A stretch of DNA of 41,568 nucleotides from Candidatus Helarchaeota archaeon. Lineage in GTDB: Archaea; Asgardarchaeota; Lokiarchaeia; Helarchaeales; RDOG01. Shown in pieces: positions 32,489 through 40,964 of this stretch (the first letter of the stretch is position 1; every line of letters starts with the position of its first letter). The notes beneath the pieces were generated by a model, which did no database searches, was not told where the DNA came from, and saw only the letters and a list, made by a program, of their open reading frames with translations. The stretch lies in contig JAHPZH010000003.1 in the NCBI GenBank assembly GCA_019058315.1, positions 1 through 41,568 of the forward strand, in the 5' to 3' direction. The position numbers were made by a program, and so were the translations under genes.

Positions 32489-32773
32489 TTATTCAATTTT
32501 AAAAATTTTTTTGGCTTTTTCTTTATTTAATCCACCAATGTCGAAAACTTCTTTATGCAAAAATTCACCATCAATACTAATAACAGGAGTTGTGACCAAA
32601 CACTGTTTATCATCACAAAAATTCTTAAGAATGTAATCATAAGTTAATAATTCTCCTATAACCAGTTCATCTTCAATTTTCTTTTCTAGATAAAAAACCT
32701 TATGTTTATCTAGAAATGAGAGTAATGCTTGACATTTGGGGCATTTTTCCTTTGTATAAATTATAATATCCAT
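32489..32773 (-). CDS. Glutaredoxin-like CxxC protein B
   Basis: 94 residues from ATG 32773, chosen because GGTG lies 6 nt upstream (TTG 32785 is in frame). CPKC (11-14) follows MDIIIYTKEK; TTPVISIDG holds the cis-Pro; NFCDDKQC is the extra Cys pair. It is clearly a tandem duplicate of protein A (shared order YIIKNFC / YILKNFC and the end KKIFNIQ / KKIFKIE). The divergent neighbour is an HdrB-like protein, pointing to anaerobic thiol-disulfide chemistry. Confidence 0.7.
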   Translation of the reverse strand: MDIIIYTKEKCPKCQALLSFLDKHKVFYLEKKIEDELVIGELLTYDYILKNFCDDKQCLVTTPVISIDGEFLHKEVFDIGGLNKEKAKKIFKIE

Positions 32774-32943
32774 TATTAACACCAAAATTTAAAAGAATTT
32801 ATTTTTTTATCATGGTTTATATTCGATTTACTCAAAATATTATTTAAATTTTTTAGATTAGCCTTTAGTGTATATTTTATACCATATCTAATTAAAAAAT
32901 ATGTTAAATATGAATTTAATATTTATTAATTGGTGAAAGAAAA

Positions 32944-33963
32944 TTGGACCCACAATCAAAAGATTTGCCAGAAATCGATTTTAAGAAATATAAGAACGTA
33001 GAGGATCGAGAAATATGTCCTACAAAAGAAGTTGACAAGGAGCATTTTATAGAACCTGATTTGGCTTGGTTTTTACATCTATTTCAATTCTTATTTAAAC
33101 CTAACCAAAAGAATTTTGTTGAAATTTTTAACTGTGTTCACTGTAACTCTTGCGACACATCAAATAGTAGATATTATTTAAAAAGAAAACTACATAATTC
33201 GGGGTTTAAATCAAATTACACCGAAATTATGATAGAATCGTTTAAACAATTTGATACACCATTTAATCAATCAGAATATAGATTAAAAATTCCAGAGATA
33301 ATTCCAAAAAAAAGCGAAAATTTGCTATTTATGGGATGTCTAAGTTCAATAAAGGTTCCAAAATTTACTTTGAATGCAATAAATTATATGTTAAGTAAAA
33401 AACATCATTTCACGATCTTAGAAAAAGAAGTATGTTGTGGAATTCCTCTCTTTGATAGTGGAGAAAGCGAGATTTTAAATGAATTAATGAAGAAAAATGT
33501 AGATATCTTTAATTCTGGCAATTATAAAAAGGTTATTTGTGTTTGTCCTGCTTGTTATGATGTATTTAATACACAATATGATGGAATTAAAGCAGAAGTT
33601 GTTTTTATTTCTGATTATTTGGAACCTTTGAAAAATAAGAGAAATGAGACATTAAATATCCAGCATCTATGTCAATTAGAAAATCGCGGAAGAAAAGATG
33701 TTAGAGTGCATGTCGATAGGGTCCTAAAAGATAGCGGTTTTAAAATTATGGAAAATGAGAAGCATTGGTGCTGCGGAGGTGGAATGGGAATGATGCATAT
33801 TGTGGATACGATAGAACAGATTACAAGAATTAGAGTTAATGATTTTCATGGAGATATATTAACAACCTATTGTCCAAGTTGTTATCATGTTTTAAAATTA
33901 TTTTCACGAAGAGAAAGAATAAAACCAAAATTAATTGATACATTCAAACTTTTAACAGAATAA
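32944..33963 (+). CDS. HdrB/GlpC-like CCG-domain protein
   Basis: 339 residues from TTG 32944 (GGTGAAAG upstream). FNCVHCNSCDTSN near the N-terminus could hold an Fe-S cluster or zinc. Two CCG domains follow: LLFMGCLSS.. EKEVCCGIPLFDSGE.. VCVCPACYDVF (about 130-215) and a second ending HWCCGGGMGMM.. TTYCPSCYHVL (about 275-320). CCG pairs bind noncubane 4Fe-4S clusters in HdrB and occur in GlpC-type electron-transfer subunits. A typical 2x(CxxCxxCxxxC) ferredoxin part is missing, so it needs a partner. Likely electron transfer to heterodisulfide-like or flavin partners. Confidence 0.75.
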   Translation: MDPQSKDLPEIDFKKYKNVEDREICPTKEVDKEHFIEPDLAWFLHLFQFLFKPNQKNFVEIFNCVHCNSCDTSNSRYYLKRKLHNSGFKSNYTEIMIESFKQFDTPFNQSEYRLKIPEIIPKKSENLLFMGCLSSIKVPKFTLNAINYMLSKKHHFTILEKEVCCGIPLFDSGESEILNELMKKNVDIFNSGNYKKVICVCPACYDVFNTQYDGIKAEVVFISDYLEPLKNKRNETLNIQHLCQLENRGRKDVRVHVDRVLKDSGFKIMENEKHWCCGGGMGMMHIVDTIEQITRIRVNDFHGDILTTYCPSCYHVLKLFSRRERIKPKLIDTFKLLTE

Positions 33964-33974
33964 AGATATTCTAT

Positions 33975-34328
33975 TTATGAATAAATCATGTTAATTCTTT
34001 GTTGATATTTTCTTCTATTAGTTTTAGCCCTTTTAAGTGCCTCTTCATCAAGATTTTTTTCAATTTCATTAAATACTTCTGATTCCTTTTTAGGTTCTCC
34101 TTGAAATTTAAGTTCACCATTCATAAAAATAGTTGGTGTACCAGTTATATTATTTAATTGTGCCAGCATTTGTCCATTATTTGTAGTAATATTGATATCT
34201 ATGATTTCTATATCTTCTTTATAAATTTTCTTAGCATTTCTAAGCATTCTCGAGGCAACTGGGCAATGCGGACAAGTAGGAGATTCGAAAAATTCGATTT
34301 TTACTTTTTTAGATTCTTTTTCAGACAT
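33975..34328 (-). CDS. Thioredoxin/glutaredoxin-like protein (CPHC)
   Basis: 117 residues. CPHC at 19-22 (FFESPTCPHC) follows the first strand; NITGTPTIFMNGE contains the cis-Pro; IEIIDINITTNNG is the second strand. The C-terminal 30 residues are a charged helix (DEEALKRAKTNRRKYQQR). The CPHC pair is usual for protein disulfide isomerase-like small thioredoxins of archaea. It is convergent with the HdrB-like gene, 12 bp apart, and upstream (on the minus strand) lies a tiny rubredoxin-like gene. Confidence 0.78.
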   Translation of the reverse strand: MSEKESKKVKIEFFESPTCPHCPVASRMLRNAKKIYKEDIEIIDINITTNNGQMLAQLNNITGTPTIFMNGELKFQGEPKKESEVFNEIEKNLDEEALKRAKTNRRKYQQRINMIYS

Positions 34329-34403
34329 TTCAATCTACAATAATATTCCTTTACGCTATTAATAACGTATATCTATTTTAAATAAATTAAAAAAAAAAGG
34401 ATT

Positions 34404-34520
34404 TTAAATTTGCTCAAATGCATCACGAGGAGCTCCACATTCTGGGCACTCTTCGGGAGGACAGTCAGGTAATTCACCTTCGCATTCCCATCCACAAACA
34501 GTGCATCTCCATTTAGCCAT
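34404..34520 (-). CDS. Mini rubredoxin-like protein A (38 aa)
   Basis: 38 codons from ATG 34520 to TAA 34404-34406. MAKWRCTVCGWECEGELPDC begins the protein and CPPEECPECGAP follows; the last residues are DAFEQI. The pattern CxxCGxxCEG...P..CPxCGAP...F is the rubredoxin module of rubrerythrins, with additional cysteines (six or more in all). AGGTTATATA lies just upstream. It should bind one Fe (or Zn) and pass single electrons. A paralogue is at 38297-38416. Confidence 0.75.
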   Translation of the reverse strand: MAKWRCTVCGWECEGELPDCPPEECPECGAPRDAFEQI

Positions 34521-34853
34521 TATATAACCTCCAATATTTGATTTTTAATATTAGATTATTTTTATAATGTTTTTTTATTTTTTAATACCTTCGTTATTTT
34601 ATTAATAAAAGATTTTAAATCATAAAAAGCTTTATTTTATCTTAATCTCTCATAACTAGGATGCAATTTTATAAATATAGATGAGTTTATAGCTATATAC
34701 GATTTTTTTACAGGTAATTTTTTCTAAAAATTAATTATTGCTTATATTTTTTAAGATTTATAAGAAATTAGATAATTTATAATTCTATATCTTAATATAT
34801 GTAATATTTAAAGTAAATTACATAACAAAAAATTAAACTAAGGAGGAATTTTT
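34521..34853. promoter_or_regulatory. Divergent AT-rich region with an inverted repeat
   Basis: 333 bp between the rubredoxin-like gene and the small membrane protein gene. TGTAAT (34800-34805) and ATTACA (34817-34822) form an inverted repeat with an 11-bp spacer, about 35 bp before ATG 34854. The ribosome-binding site AAGGAGGA ends near 34848. No ORF of note. Confidence 0.4.
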
Positions 34854-35144
34854 ATGTCTAGTAGAGGAACTGGTATAGTCTTCTCATGGATTGGAGTTGC
34901 TGCTTTGGCTGCTGGGTTAGTTTTTATAATTTCCAGAGGGAATCAAATTCGAAACGTAGTAGAAACTACTAAAATAATTTATTTTATATTAGCGGGACTG
35001 GATGACTACATAATTCTTAGTATGATGCTTGCACCCATTTCTAATTTTAATGCAAATTATTATGTTGTATATCCAATCGCTGCTGCGCTAGTGTTTTCCT
35101 TCATTGCAGCAATACTCCATTCTGTAAGTAGTGAAAGCATCTAA
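34854..35144 (+). CDS. Small membrane protein, strong ribosome-binding site
   Basis: 96 residues. Hydrophobic segments at about 8-25 (IVFSWIGVAALAAGLVFII), 40-60 (KIIYFILAGLDDYIILSMML, with two buried Asp) and 68-90 (YVVYPIAAALVFSFIAAIL). AAGGAGGAATTTTT precedes the ATG, one of the strongest sites in the window, suggesting high expression. No family is recognised. The buried Asp pair could be functional (ion or proton contact) but that is speculation. T-run after the stop (35150-35165). Confidence 0.65.
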   Translation: MSSRGTGIVFSWIGVAALAAGLVFIISRGNQIRNVVETTKIIYFILAGLDDYIILSMMLAPISNFNANYYVVYPIAAALVFSFIAAILHSVSSESI

Positions 35145-35206
35145 TAACAATTCTTTTTTTTTATTTTAATGAATATTTAATTAAAATTAGTGGTATTGTA
35201 TTCTAT

Positions 35207-36367
35207 TTATCTATCTGGTTTGTAAATTCCATTTAATGCATTATTTCCTATAATTATTTCTTGAATTTGAGAAGTTCCTTCATAAATTTCAAGAACTTTA
35301 GCATCTCTATATAATTTTTCAACAGGGTTGTTACTTAAAAATCCACGACCGCCCCAAATCTGAATAGCTTCTCTAGTCGCATCAGATGCAACTTTACTAC
35401 CTAATAATTTTGCACAACTTGACAACGTTCCATTAGGTTTGCCTTTATCTATTGCTACAGATGCTTTATAAGTTAATAGTTTCGCAGCCTCAATTCCTAC
35501 TACCATTTCTGCAATTAGTTTCTGAATTAATTGAAAATTCTTTATCGGAGTTGTAAATGCTTTTCTTTCATTTGCATATTTTATGCTATATTTTAGGGCA
35601 GCACGAGCAAGTCCAATTCCAAATGCTCCAATTGCGGGGCGAGATGCGTTAAAAGTATCCATAGCTATCTGGAATCCTTCACCTTCACTACCTAGCATGT
35701 TTTCAATAGGGACTTCAACATTCTTGAAATTAATAGCACATGTTGGTGAGACCCTTAAACCCAATTTTTTCATTTTCGGTGGAACTTTCACTCCTTCCCA
35801 ATCCTTTTCAACAATAAACGCAGTTAAATGCTTTTTTTTCCATCTATCTTCTCCTGTTTTTGTAAAGACAACAAAATAATCTGAAACACTAGCATTAGTT
35901 ATCCAAAATTTTGATCCATTAATAATGTATTTATCACCTTTTTTTTCTGCTTTACATTGAATTCCTGCAGCATCCGAACCTGCAACATACTCGCTGAGGG
36001 CGAATGATACGAATTTAAGCTTTTCAGTTAAGGGTCGTAAATATTTCTCTTTTTGCTCTTTATTTCCAGCTAGTATTATTGGCTCAAATCCTAAAGAATT
36101 AACATTCATAGAAGTAGCTAAGCCCACACAACCTACAGCAACTTCCTCGATAACAATAACTTCATCTAAAAGCCCAAGACCTTTTCCACCATATTCTTTG
36201 GGAAGTCTAACATTCATTATACCCAGATCAAATGCTTTTTTCATTATTTCCCATGGAAATTCTTCTTTTCTGTCATATTCCGCAATTTTTGGAATAACTT
36301 CTTCATCTACAAAGTTTTTAACTTTTTCCTTTAATTTTAATTGCTCTTCTGTAAATTCAAAATCCAT
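35207..36367 (-). CDS. Acyl-CoA dehydrogenase
   Basis: 387 residues from ATG 36367 (GGAG 9 nt upstream; ATG 36382 is in frame). Acyl-CoA dehydrogenase signatures: FALSEYVAGSDAAGIQCKAE, GSKFWITNASVSDYFVVF, FKNVEVPIENMLGSEGEGF, QLIQKLIAEM and RDAKVLEIYEGTSQIQE with the catalytic Glu in YEGT. It makes an FAD-dependent trans-2-enoyl-CoA, feeding the enoyl-CoA hydratase at 21622. It lies 4 bp after the flavin oxidoreductase gene, so the two are co-translated and may exchange electrons, replacing ETF. That last point is inference. Confidence 0.87.
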   Translation of the reverse strand: MDFEFTEEQLKLKEKVKNFVDEEVIPKIAEYDRKEEFPWEIMKKAFDLGIMNVRLPKEYGGKGLGLLDEVIVIEEVAVGCVGLATSMNVNSLGFEPIILAGNKEQKEKYLRPLTEKLKFVSFALSEYVAGSDAAGIQCKAEKKGDKYIINGSKFWITNASVSDYFVVFTKTGEDRWKKKHLTAFIVEKDWEGVKVPPKMKKLGLRVSPTCAINFKNVEVPIENMLGSEGEGFQIAMDTFNASRPAIGAFGIGLARAALKYSIKYANERKAFTTPIKNFQLIQKLIAEMVVGIEAAKLLTYKASVAIDKGKPNGTLSSCAKLLGSKVASDATREAIQIWGGRGFLSNNPVEKLYRDAKVLEIYEGTSQIQEIIIGNNALNGIYKPDR

Positions 36368-36371
36368 TATA

Positions 36372-37589
36372 TTAACTCCCATAATATTTTTCTAAATTAA
36401 AATCATCTTTAAGAATTTCATCTTTAAAATTAGTTACAGAAAGTTTTGATTTAATCATTTTCTTAATAGTCATTTGGTTCGTTCTATCTCCTAAAAGGAT
36501 AGCCCCAACCACTTTATTATCTTGAATTACGATTTTTTTATAAATTCTTTTTTCTTTATCAATAAATCGGATCTCTTCACTCGAACTGTCTTTTAAAATT
36601 TCTGGGGTTACCTTTCCCATAGAGGTTAAATCAATTTCCACTATTTTTAAAGTATTAGAGGGGATTATTTCTTCATATTTTGCTTTTTTACCGATAATGT
36701 TTAAGGCAGCAATTTTTGATTGTTCATACGCTACAGGAACGATACCCCAGACTCGGCCATTAAATTCTGCACAATCTCCAGCAGCATAAATATCCTCAAT
36801 ATTAGTCATCATCGATTCATCTACAATTATTCCCCGATTAACATTTATTCCTGCTTTTTTTGCCAGTTCGATATTTGGTTTAACACCAACAGAAAACACG
36901 ATCATATCAGCAGTTTTTTCACGGCCATCTTTTAATTTAACAGTTAATTTTTCATCTCCTGTTATTTCTACAGTGTCAGCATTAAGAATAACTTTTATTT
37001 TAAAATCCTCAAGAATTAACTTTAAAATATCAGCACCTTCTTTATCCAGTTGTCTCGGTAACAAGCGTGGGAAATATTCGCAAACTGTAACATCCAAATT
37101 TAAATCTGCCAAGCCTTTAGCAGTTTCTAATCCCAATAAACCCCCACCAATAACGATAGCAGATTTATTTTCTTTAGAATCTTCTATAATATGCTTTGCA
37201 TCATCTAAAGTTTTTAATGTGAATACTCCTTCTTTATCTATACCGGGAATGGGTAAAATATTACTTCTACTTCCAATTGCTAATAACAATTTATCATAAG
37301 TTGTTTCTTCCCCATTATCAAATTTTATAATCTTTTTATTTTGTAAAATCTCTATTGCTCGATAATTCCTATTGAATTTAATATCCCGATTAATATACCA
37401 TTCATGGTCACAAGTAGTCAACTCGTGTTGTTTGCATCTCCCACAAATAAATGATGGGAGTTTTATTCTTGTATAACTGTAATATTGCTCTTCTGTGTAA
37501 ATTTCTACCTCCGTTTCAGGGCTCTCCTTCTTTATTATTTCGCTAGCATTAGAACCTGCTATATTACCACCCAATATAACGACTCTCAT
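36372..37589 (-). CDS. FAD-dependent NAD(P)H oxidoreductase (rubredoxin reductase / NirB-like)
   Basis: 405 residues from ATG 37589. FAD-binding VVILGGNIAGSNA, second dinucleotide motif SAIVIGGGLLGLETAKGLADL, and GVKPNIELA.., NIEDIYAAGDCAEF (FAD site) of the class I/III pyridine-nucleotide disulfide oxidoreductases. There is no redox CxxxxC near the flavin, but CGRCKQHELTTC (about 50-61) could bind a metal. It probably passes electrons between NAD(P)H and a small carrier; the two rubredoxin-like proteins nearby are candidates. Upstream gene of the acyl-CoA dehydrogenase operon. Confidence 0.75.
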   Translation of the reverse strand: MRVVILGGNIAGSNASEIIKKESPETEVEIYTEEQYYSYTRIKLPSFICGRCKQHELTTCDHEWYINRDIKFNRNYRAIEILQNKKIIKFDNGEETTYDKLLLAIGSRSNILPIPGIDKEGVFTLKTLDDAKHIIEDSKENKSAIVIGGGLLGLETAKGLADLNLDVTVCEYFPRLLPRQLDKEGADILKLILEDFKIKVILNADTVEITGDEKLTVKLKDGREKTADMIVFSVGVKPNIELAKKAGINVNRGIIVDESMMTNIEDIYAAGDCAEFNGRVWGIVPVAYEQSKIAALNIIGKKAKYEEIIPSNTLKIVEIDLTSMGKVTPEILKDSSSEEIRFIDKEKRIYKKIVIQDNKVVGAILLGDRTNQMTIKKMIKSKLSVTNFKDEILKDDFNLEKYYGS

Positions 37590-37725
37590 ATTTTTTCCCA
37601 ATTTGATAAATTTTTGAATTAATTCTAAAATCTCTAATTTGAAATATAGTTATAATAAAATTTTTTTTATATATGTAAACCTTTATGACAATGTTATAAT
37701 CCGTTTTGTGGATTAATAAGGAGCA

Positions 37726-37833
37726 ATGGCAAGCATTTCTAATACTCTCGAAAATATAAACGCAAACTTGGTCAAGTTAATAAATAAGCTTGAAAACGGT
37801 AACTATCAAACTCTCTTTTTTTTCACTTGCTAA
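37726..37833 (+). CDS. Possible 35-aa peptide with good ribosome-binding site
   Basis: ATG 37726 is 4 nt after AAGGAG (37718-37723). It encodes MASISNTLENINANLVKLIN, then KLENGNYQTLFFFTC and TAA. It is amphipathic. It ends in a T-run next to the convergent helical gene, so it may also be part of that gene's terminator. Unknown; plausible short protein. Confidence 0.35.
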   Translation: MASISNTLENINANLVKLINKLENGNYQTLFFFTC

Positions 37834-37843
37834 AAATAAAAAA

Positions 37844-38158
37844 TTAGGCTAGGTCGTACTCTTTTACGACTTTTTTTACCCGGTTATGCTGCTCTTTTAG
37901 CGTCTGCTTTAAAGTCTCTTCAGTAGATTTCACAATTCTAATCATTTTTTGGTACAGCTCGTAGAGCTTTGTGGAAATTTCCATTATCTCCCGGCCCGCA
38001 TCAATCTCGAGGTCGGTCTTGAAGCAGTTGTTCGCATACAGCTCTAACGCTTCGGATAACCCCTTGACAGCTTCCGCTTCGGGCTTGCCCATGACCATCT
38101 CTCCAAGCTCGCGCAATGCATCCCCGAGCTTTATCGAACCTTCAAACTCTCTCGACAC
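37844..38158 (-). CDS. Short helical protein of unusual base composition
   Basis: 104 residues from GTG 38158. All helix: LGDALRELGEMVMGKPEAEAVKGLSEALELYANN.., AGREIMEISTKLYELYQKMIRIVKS.., LKQTLKEQHNRVKKVVKEY, consistent with a helical bundle or dimer. The codons are distinctly GC-richer (GGCCCGC, CGCAATGC) than any neighbour, which suggests recent transfer. No family is named. Convergent with the small peptide at 37726. Confidence 0.5.
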   Translation of the reverse strand: MSREFEGSIKLGDALRELGEMVMGKPEAEAVKGLSEALELYANNCFKTDLEIDAGREIMEISTKLYELYQKMIRIVKSTEETLKQTLKEQHNRVKKVVKEYDLA

Positions 38159-38296
38159 TTCATGTCATCTTTTTATTTCTTCTTTATCTATTTTGTAATT
38201 TAATATTTTAAAAATTAGTTTTTTCAATTTTTTAAATATTTTAAGACTAATAACATTTTAAAATTTAAAATCTTTTTAATCTTGGAGATTTTTAAA

Positions 38297-38416
38297 ATGG
38301 CAAAATGGCGTTGTTTAGTGTGCGGATATGTCTGTGAAGGAAGTCCACCTAGTTGTCCACCTGAAAGATGTCCTAAATGTGGTGCACCACGTTCTAAATT
38401 TAAACAAATTTCTTAA
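38297..38416 (+). CDS. Mini rubredoxin-like protein B (39 aa)
   Basis: 39 codons. MAKWRCLVCGYVCEGSPPSC then CPPERCPKCGAPRSKFKQIS. Same layout as protein A at 34404 (both begin MAKWRC-x2-CG and have CxxCG, CEG, CPPExCPxCGAP), so they are paralogues in opposite orientation. The CxxCG...CPxCGAP module binds Fe in rubrerythrin-type rubredoxin domains. Upstream GGAGATTTTTAAA holds a possible ribosome-binding site. Confidence 0.78.
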   Translation: MAKWRCLVCGYVCEGSPPSCPPERCPKCGAPRSKFKQIS

Positions 38417-38587
38417 AATTTTTTTTATTCTTTTATACAATTTCAATATTAATTCTAGTAAATTGTGATAAGGAAAAAGACCAAAATTTAATTTGTGATT
38501 AGATTTTTTTGATATTTTACATTTTAAAAAGCAAAAATAATATCTGTTGTCACAAAATAATATAATCAAAAAGAATAGGTGAGAAAA

Positions 38588-39316
38588 ATGCCAAAAAAAG
38601 CTAAAAGATCAAAGATAAAAAAGCAAAAATCAAAGAAAGTTAAGACTACAAAGCAAAAAAAATTAAAAAAATTTAATGTTAAAGTTGTTAAAGAAAAACT
38701 AATCCCATTTGAACCAATTATAACTAATATGGAAGATCAATATATGGTTGTGGTTGCAACTCCGCCCGGAGAACCGGCAGATACTCTTCCTAAAGTTATG
38801 CCCGCTTTATATGGAACGATGATGGGAATTAAAATGAGTTACCCAAAAAGTCAAAGGAGTGGATTTGGAGGTTTTGAAATATATGGACGTTGGCCCAATG
38901 CACATTTAGTCCCTAAAGATGAATGGGTAGCAGAATTAGCACTTAAAGTTGATAAAACAGCTGAAGAGTTTTTTAATACACATAAGGACGTTAGAGAAAA
39001 AATCTTAAAGAAACGCAAAGAAAACGCTCCAGGAGTAGAAGTACGTTTTGAAAAATGGGATTATGGAACGGTAGGTATAATATTACATATTGGACCATTT
39101 TCTGAAGAGGGACCGACTGTAAAAAAGCTTCATAATCATATTGTAAATTCTGGTTATGTTTTTAATGGTGTTCATGAGGAAGTCTATTTATCAGATCCGA
39201 GAAGAACTAATGAAGAAAGTCTAAAAACAGTAATACTCTACCCAGTAAAAAAAGGTACTGATGAGGAAGTAGCAAAATTCAAAAAAGAGCTTGAAGAACA
39301 TCAAATAAACTTTTAA
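38588..39316 (+). CDS. GyrI-like small-molecule-binding domain protein with basic N-terminus
   Basis: 242 residues from ATG 38588 (AGGTGA at a 5-nt spacing; GTG 38579 is in frame). Residues 1-30 are almost pure Lys/Arg (AKRSKIKKQKSKKVKTTKQK). The rest is a GyrI-like/SOUL-type module: MVVVATPPGEPADT, FGGFEIYGRW, VEVRFEKWDYGTVGIILHIGPFSEEGPTVKKLHNHI, ending SLKTVILYPV. The GPFSEEGPT..LH.HI..SGY segment is typical. Such domains bind small ligands in transcription activators and detoxifying proteins. No DNA-binding domain is attached; the basic tail may bind nucleic acid. Confidence 0.72.
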   Translation: MPKKAKRSKIKKQKSKKVKTTKQKKLKKFNVKVVKEKLIPFEPIITNMEDQYMVVVATPPGEPADTLPKVMPALYGTMMGIKMSYPKSQRSGFGGFEIYGRWPNAHLVPKDEWVAELALKVDKTAEEFFNTHKDVREKILKKRKENAPGVEVRFEKWDYGTVGIILHIGPFSEEGPTVKKLHNHIVNSGYVFNGVHEEVYLSDPRRTNEESLKTVILYPVKKGTDEEVAKFKKELEEHQINF

Positions 39317-39333
39317 AATAAAACAATTCTAAC

Positions 39334-39822
39334 TTATTTTTTAAATTTTGAATAATCGGTTTTGTAGTGAGTTTTTAACAAATTTGAATTGCCAGTGGCA
39401 ATAAGATTTCCTTCTAGATCATATATTTCTGAAATTGCATGAACAATATTTCTTCCTTCTCTAATAATTTTAGACATTGCTCGAATTTTTTCTCCAACTT
39501 TTACTTTTCCTAAATAATCAATATGAAGATCTATACTGATTAGAAATCCTTCATAACCTAAAGTACTTGACATGATGCCAATTGTTTCATCTAGAATGGC
39601 AGATTGCATACCTCCGTGGAGAAGACCTGTTGGGTTTGCCATTTCGGGTCTTATATCATATTCAAATTCAACTTCTCCTCTTTTAGCAGATATAACCTTT
39701 CCGTTTAACCATTTTGTAAATGGAGGAGCAGGAAAGTCCTTCATTCCCATACCTTTAGCAGCATTAAGGAGTTTTATCATTTGTTCCGATCTTTTTTTGA
39801 TTTTTTCTTCATCTTCTTGCAT
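39334..39822 (-). CDS. Hotdog-fold acyl-CoA thioesterase (PaaI-like)
   Basis: 162 residues. MANPTGLLHGGMQSAILDETIGIMSSTLG holds the hallmark HGG..a.l.D of PaaI thioesterases (catalytic Asp in LDE, oxyanion HGG). Strands SIDLHIDYLGKVKVGEKIRAMSKIIREGRNIVHAISEIYD follow. It hydrolyses medium or aromatic acyl-CoA esters. Convergent with the GyrI-like gene (18 bp apart) and 12 bp downstream of the alcohol dehydrogenase. Confidence 0.82.
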   Translation of the reverse strand: MQEDEEKIKKRSEQMIKLLNAAKGMGMKDFPAPPFTKWLNGKVISAKRGEVEFEYDIRPEMANPTGLLHGGMQSAILDETIGIMSSTLGYEGFLISIDLHIDYLGKVKVGEKIRAMSKIIREGRNIVHAISEIYDLEGNLIATGNSNLLKTHYKTDYSKFKK

Positions 39823-39834
39823 AAAAACATCTCT

Positions 39835-40824
39835 TTAAATTTTCACTAATATCTTCACAAATTTCCTTTCACCAGGTTTAAGATATTCTTCAAAACCGCT
39901 TTGAATATCTTTTAAAGGTATAATTTTTGATATTAGTTTATTTGGTTCGACTATTTTTTTTGCAACTAAATCAATTGCAGCTATTATATCTTCTCGATCA
40001 TGACCCCATGTTCCATGTAAGCTAATTTCTTTTAGTATCATCATTGATATAGGGAAAGATATATTTCCTCTATAAATACCCTCTAATACTATATTTCCGC
40101 TATTTTTTATGAAATCAATAGCCATAATTACAGTCTGTTCATTTCCAACGCAATCGAATATATAATCTGGTGTCCCACCGTTCTTTTTAAAGAATTTTCT
40201 AATTTTAGCTTTACTCGATGGTAAAGCATCTGTTGCTCCTAATTCTATTGCCTTTCCTCTTAAGTATTCATGGGGTTCGACAACTAGAACGTAATGTGGA
40301 TTTCTTACAGCACGTAGAACACTTAGTGTAGTTAAGCCGATATTTCCTCCCCCAATGATCAAAATTTTTTGATTTTCTGGAATTTTTGCTTTGTTTAACG
40401 CACGAGTTGCAACAGCAAAGGATTCTATCATAGCAGCCTCTTCAAAGGAGACAAATTCCGGGATTTTAAATAAATAATCTTTATAGACTTTAACAAATTC
40501 AGCAAATCCACCGTCTTTAAAAATTCCCATACTTCTTAACTCCCCTTTACCTAAATCTAAAACGGGATTTACTCCAATGACTTTTTCACCAATTGTAAAA
40601 TATGACTTATCTATATTTTCTCCAATTTCTGTTATTACTCCTGAAAATTCATGCCCCATAATTATTGGAGTCTGATAGTTTTTATTTTTATAATTAGATA
40701 CATCACTTCCACAAATTCCACAATAGCTTACTTTTACTATTGCATAATCTGGACTTACAGTTGGTTTTGGATAATCTTCTGTATAAACTATCTTTTTTAT
40801 ATCTTCAAAAATTGCTGCCCTCAT
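39835..40824 (-). CDS. Zinc-dependent alcohol dehydrogenase (MDR family)
   Basis: 329 residues. Catalytic zinc site: SYCGICGSDVSN with C34/C37 region, MGHEFSG (His-Glu); Rossmann motif ILIIGGGNIGLTTLSVL and VVEPHEYLRGKAIELGA. The structural zinc loop (four Cys) found in liver and yeast-type ADH is absent; the corresponding loop reads VNPVLDLGKGELR. It resembles threonine/sorbitol dehydrogenase-like or L-threonine-type MDRs; the substrate is uncertain. The ATG is at 40824 with GGTGTT a few bases upstream. Co-transcribed with the thioesterase. Confidence 0.8.
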   Translation of the reverse strand: MRAAIFEDIKKIVYTEDYPKPTVSPDYAIVKVSYCGICGSDVSNYKNKNYQTPIIMGHEFSGVITEIGENIDKSYFTIGEKVIGVNPVLDLGKGELRSMGIFKDGGFAEFVKVYKDYLFKIPEFVSFEEAAMIESFAVATRALNKAKIPENQKILIIGGGNIGLTTLSVLRAVRNPHYVLVVEPHEYLRGKAIELGATDALPSSKAKIRKFFKKNGGTPDYIFDCVGNEQTVIMAIDFIKNSGNIVLEGIYRGNISFPISMMILKEISLHGTWGHDREDIIAAIDLVAKKIVEPNKLISKIIPLKDIQSGFEEYLKPGERKFVKILVKI

Positions 40825-40964
40825 TAAAGTAACACCTTAAAAATAAATTCAATTTGCTTTGGAAATTTCTTGTTTTTATATTACCATTCATTGAATTTAT
40901 TCGAAAGAAATTTAAATTTGATTCCACAAAATTACTTAACTTCTTTTTGCAACGGAGAGTTTTG

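Noticed and set aside
36720..37299. Open frames on the plus strand opposite the NAD(P)H oxidoreductase
   Set aside because: They are antisense to a clear FAD/NAD-binding enzyme and show no domain of their own.
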